Assembly: GCA_019417125.1 (NCBI GenBank)
Contig: DXVZ01000124.1
Coordinates: 1 to 6,781, forward strand
DNA from: Phascolarctobacterium sp.
GTDB lineage: Bacteria; Bacillota; Negativicutes; Acidaminococcales; Acidaminococcaceae
Reading direction: 5' to 3'
Length of the DNA stretch: 6,781 bases
How positions within the stretch are numbered: the stretch's first letter is position 1; each line of letters starts with the position of its first letter. The position numbers and the translations under genes were made by a program. Below are positions 5,142 to 6,781 of the stretch, piece by piece. The notes beneath the pieces were generated by a model. It worked only from the letters and a program-made list of their open reading frames with translations. It did no database searches and had not been told where the DNA came from.

Positions 5142-5390
5142 ATGAACGTTAAAAAAAGAGTATGCCCTGAATGTGGGCATACCTTATACAGCGGTTTTTG
5201 TCGCAATTGCTTTTTGAAAGATATGGAAAATACCGATTATGCAATTCAACAACACAAAAAGGCATTAAACAATGTTAATGAGAAAGTTAAACGTACTTTA
5301 TATCGTACATTTGGATTTTTGATTTTAATTTTGATTGCCACTTTCTTCGTTGGTGTTGGAGTTGGTTTCAGCTGGGGGCTGTTCCAATAA
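5142..5390 (+). CDS. Small zinc-ribbon protein with a C-terminal membrane segment
   Basis: In the 82-aa product, an N-terminal zinc ribbon CPEC-x8-CRNC (Cys8, Cys11, Cys20, Cys23) is followed by a helical linker (about 28-52) and one hydrophobic span (about 57-80, rich in Ile, Leu, Phe and Gly). The protein should be anchored in the membrane with the metal-binding head in the cytosol, judging by the Lys/Arg residues before the span. The exact function is unknown; such zinc-ribbon/transmembrane proteins are common in Firmicutes. The ATG follows GAGGTGG by 10 bases. It is probably third in the early transcript, after an 82-base gap with no clear promoter or terminator. Its last 66 bases overlap the 304-aa gene on the opposite strand. 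Confidence 0.75.
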   Translation: MNVKKRVCPECGHTLYSGFCRNCFLKDMENTDYAIQQHKKALNNVNEKVKRTLYRTFGFLILILIATFFVGVGVGFSWGLFQ

Positions 5391-6239
5391 TTTTAATTCT
5401 TCAACACATGACTTTAATGCTTTTTCTATGTTTTCTTCAGTATCAGATTTTGCTTCGTTAAGTAGTGCAATTTCTGTTTTGGCGCCGTTTGCAATTTGTT
5501 CGGCTATTTGAATGCTACTATTAACAAGTCGTTCGGTGTCTTCAGGAGAAAGTTGATTGAATGTATTTTCGTCCTCAAAATACTTTTTAAATAATTTTTT
5601 TTGAATCTCATTTAAAGTTACGTTATTGTCAGCAATTAAGTTTGTTTCTTTTATTACTTTAAAAGTCTTAATGCTATCAATAACAATACGTTTGATGATT
5701 GGAAGTAATATAGTAATGGTTGCGAAAAGTGAATCGCCGTCGATTGTGAAATAAAGCCAGTCCGAACCGCTTTCGACGCCTTTAAATGTTATTGAGCCTT
5801 TAAAATTTGGAATATTAGCTATTTGATTTAATGCTTTGCTGATGCCTGAGGTGAAAGAGTTGAATGTATTAAGGTTGCTATGCTCGTTTGGAAAAGAGAA
5901 GCACAAAGTTTTATCCTCAAGCTTTGAGCCGGTTACGTTGTAAAGATATGATAACATTAAAAGTTTATCTTTTATACTACGGATGGCTTCTATATATATT
6001 CTGTAATCATTATCGCTCATTTCAGCATTTGGATAAGTAACATAATAACATTTGCCGGTGTTTTTTAACTTTTGAATTTCAGAAATAAAAACATCATAAT
6101 TTTCTAATTTATGGAGATGCTCATTGATATCGTGTAAATTTTTGACTGATTTTGTTCCATTTCTTGTTGATACATTTAATTCAAATGTTAATTTGTCATG
6201 AATATCGGATAATTCATAGTAAATTTTTGATAACCGCAT
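5325..6239 (-). CDS. 304-aa protein of unknown function, probable accessory gene
   Basis: I do not recognise a family. The N-terminal part (about 1-100) is mixed alpha/beta, with KCYYVTYPN and charged helices. The centre has SITFKGVESGSDWLYFTIDG (149-168), then a hydrophobic or amphipathic stretch LFATITILLPIIKRIVI (171-187), which may touch a membrane or pack in a core. The C-terminal third is a long charged helical region (about 208-286) ending in an Asn/Glu/Ser-rich tail. There is no signal peptide. The ATG at 6237-6239 has only a weak GAAAG upstream. It has its own promoter (6276-6303) and is a single gene facing the early operon, as cargo genes often are. A defence role is possible but not shown by any motif. 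Confidence 0.8.
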   Translation of the reverse strand: MRLSKIYYELSDIHDKLTFELNVSTRNGTKSVKNLHDINEHLHKLENYDVFISEIQKLKNTGKCYYVTYPNAEMSDNDYRIYIEAIRSIKDKLLMLSYLYNVTGSKLEDKTLCFSFPNEHSNLNTFNSFTSGISKALNQIANIPNFKGSITFKGVESGSDWLYFTIDGDSLFATITILLPIIKRIVIDSIKTFKVIKETNLIADNNVTLNEIQKKLFKKYFEDENTFNQLSPEDTERLVNSSIQIAEQIANGAKTEIALLNEAKSDTEENIEKALKSCVEELKLLEQPPAETNSNTNEESGNQN

Positions 6240-6275
6240 ATTTTTACCAGCTTTCTGTAAATTATGAATATGTTT

Positions 6276-6303
6276 ATTTTAACATACTAAACAAAATAAT
6301 CAA
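6276..6303 (-). promoter_or_regulatory. Probable promoter of the 304-aa gene
   Basis: On the minus strand TTGATT (6303-6298) and TAAAAT (6281-6276) are 16 bases apart, about 37 bases before the ATG. TG lies close to the -10. Two imperfect boxes and a short spacer make this a moderate candidate. Confidence 0.5.
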
Positions 6304-6343
6304 ATTTGTAGTTAGTGGAGCTGTAAAAATTAACGAAAAGTTT

Positions 6344-6415
6344 TTTCAAAATAAGTATGATATAGGTTTTCTGTTTACTGACAATGCTGCCCCGAACGAA
6401 GGTAAAACCGGCTGA
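6344..6415 (+). pseudogene. Possible remnant of a Cro-like gene's 3' end
   Basis: The plus-strand frame ends YDIGFLFTDNAAPNEGKTG-stop and resembles the tail SDIKIEDLFRADTREAKTG-stop of the Cro-like protein. At DNA level 6398-6416 matches 4796-4814 at 16 of 19 bases, including the TGA stop. Upstream I see no helix-turn-helix, and the frame opens inside the 304-aa gene on the other strand. If real, it is a decayed or deleted second regulator; chance resemblance of a short tail remains possible. Confidence 0.2.
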
Positions 6416-6418
6416 AAT

Positions 6419-6446
6419 AAAAAAGCTGGGGTCAGCGCCCCAACTT
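6419..6446 (-). terminator. Minus-strand intrinsic terminator with no visible gene
   Basis: On the minus strand AAGTTGGGG (6446-6438) pairs with CCCCAGCTT (6431-6423) around CGCTGA, and the T run is at 6424-6419. One pair is G-U on the minus strand but a C-A mismatch on the plus strand, which supports the minus strand as the transcribed one. No minus-strand gene ends here within the window. Confidence 0.65.
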
Positions 6447-6451
6447 CGCGC

Positions 6452-6476
6452 TTTGCTATAACCAAGTTATAGCAAA
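6452..6476. repeat. Perfect inverted repeat, 11-bp arms, 3-base loop
   Basis: TTTGCTATAAC (6452-6462) and GTTATAGCAAA (6466-6476) flank CAA. Because of the symmetry, TGCTATAAC reads as an extended -10 on both strands, but no matching -35 is present for either. Confidence 0.7.
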
Positions 6477-6477
6477 C

Positions 6478-6508
6478 AAATAAGAAAATGCTTGACATTT
6501 TCTTATTT
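6478..6508. repeat. Perfect inverted repeat, 13-bp arms, 5-base loop
   Basis: AAATAAGAAAATG (6478-6490) and CATTTTCTTATTT (6496-6508) flank CTTGA. It begins one base after the previous repeat and lies 34 bases before the 71-aa gene. As RNA it would be a stable hairpin in that gene's leader; as DNA it could be an operator covering the TTGACA at 6492-6497. Confidence 0.7.
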
Positions 6509-6542
6509 ATGGTTATTTGGGTGGGAGAGGAGTAGGGTATAG

Positions 6543-6758
6543 ATGGAAAATGAAAAAGATGAAGTTTTTCTGAACAGTGAAATCTTGAAAACTTTAAAGA
6601 GTATCCTGTGTAGTATTGATACGCTAATGATTTTAAACACATTAAATTTTGCGTATATAAGAACTGAAAGCGGTGAAGGCGTTACATATTACCGAATAAT
6701 TATAATTTTTATTTTGGTTTGTTATTTTTATTTTCGTTTGAAGCATTGGAAAGATTGA
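6543..6758 (+). CDS. Small protein with one C-terminal membrane segment
   Basis: The 71-aa product starts with a charged head (MENEKDE) and a helix (about 10-32), then has a hydrophobic span YYRIIIIFILVCYFYF (about 49-64) capped by the basic RLKHWKD tail. No family is recognised. The ATG has GAGAGGAG 10 bases upstream, which supports it as a real gene. A single-span protein with a basic tail, preceded by strong hairpins, resembles membrane toxins of type I toxin-antitoxin loci, but no antitoxin RNA can be shown. A minor membrane component of the element is equally possible. The gene ends 23 bases before the window edge. Confidence 0.55.
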   Translation: MENEKDEVFLNSEILKTLKSILCSIDTLMILNTLNFAYIRTESGEGVTYYRIIIIFILVCYFYFRLKHWKD

Positions 6759-6781
6759 TTAAATCATAGAGCCTATATAAC

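Larger units (their letters stand above)
6240..6542. other. 303-base region without a confident gene
   Basis: From left to right it holds the promoter of the 304-aa gene, a stretch whose plus-strand reading ends like the Cro-like protein (possible fossil), a minus-strand terminator, two perfect inverted repeats, and the ribosome binding site of the 71-aa gene (GAGAGGAG, 6525-6532). A TTGACA at 6492-6497 lies in the last inverted repeat, but I see no good -10 at the right distance. Confidence 0.7.

Noticed and set aside
1500..6262. Shared GAAAG(G)CTGGTA motif before the recombinase ATG and before the 304-aa gene ATG, as a special translation signal
   Set aside because: There are only two occurrences with different spacing, and the first bases are explained as weak Shine-Dalgarno sequences.
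6346..6642. Minus-strand 98-aa open frame across the hairpin region
   Set aside because: It runs through the terminator and both inverted repeats, has no ribosome binding site, and overlaps the better supported 71-aa gene.
1..6781. CRISPR array or second tRNA attachment repeat
   Set aside because: No regularly spaced direct repeats were seen, and the tRNA 3' end sequence does not recur, so the right end of the element must lie beyond the window.

Overview
The window looks like the left end of an integrated mobile element in a low-GC Firmicute, most likely a Clostridia or Negativicutes member of the kind found in the gut. The assignment rests on strong AGGAGG-type ribosome binding sites, AT-rich coding, consensus sigma-70 promoters, intrinsic terminators and a tRNA-Ala(GGC) with encoded CCA. 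The genus cannot be named from sequence alone.

Layout. Bases 1-53 are the 3' two thirds of a tRNA-Ala(GGC) gene, presumably the chromosomal target. A large serine recombinase (42-1526, minus) converges on it: its last three codons and stop lie inside the tRNA 3' end, and a strong plus-strand terminator (117-159) is embedded in its coding sequence. A perfect 13-bp-arm palindrome and a divergent promoter follow. The promoter drives a structured leader and an HAD-superfamily phosphatase (1745-2659), which ends at a strong terminator. Next, on the minus strand, is an Abi_2/AbiF-family HEPN protein (2797-3756). A perfectly consensus promoter precedes it and drives a ~74-nt two-hairpin RNA. The RNA's terminator hairpin contains the abi ribosome binding site and ends one base before the abi ATG. 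I read this as an RNA-antitoxin/HEPN-toxin defence module.

A phage-type control region follows: a cI-like XRE repressor (4024-4410, minus), divergent promoters with a perfect 12-bp-arm operator and two more half-sites, and a 72-aa Cro-like protein (4595-4813). Two small plus-strand genes continue that transcript, a 72-aa helical protein and a zinc-ribbon/transmembrane protein. The second overlaps, tail to tail, a 304-aa protein of unknown function on the minus strand (5325-6239). The last segment has a possible gene fossil, three inverted repeats in a row and a 71-aa membrane protein (6543-6758).

How the genes may work together (inference): the recombinase moves the element, the cI/Cro pair switches an early operon, and the phosphatase, AbiF module and 304-aa protein are accessory cargo, with AbiF acting as defence and possibly as an addiction module. 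The other attachment site is not in the window, so the size and type of the element (prophage, conjugative or mobilizable) cannot be judged.
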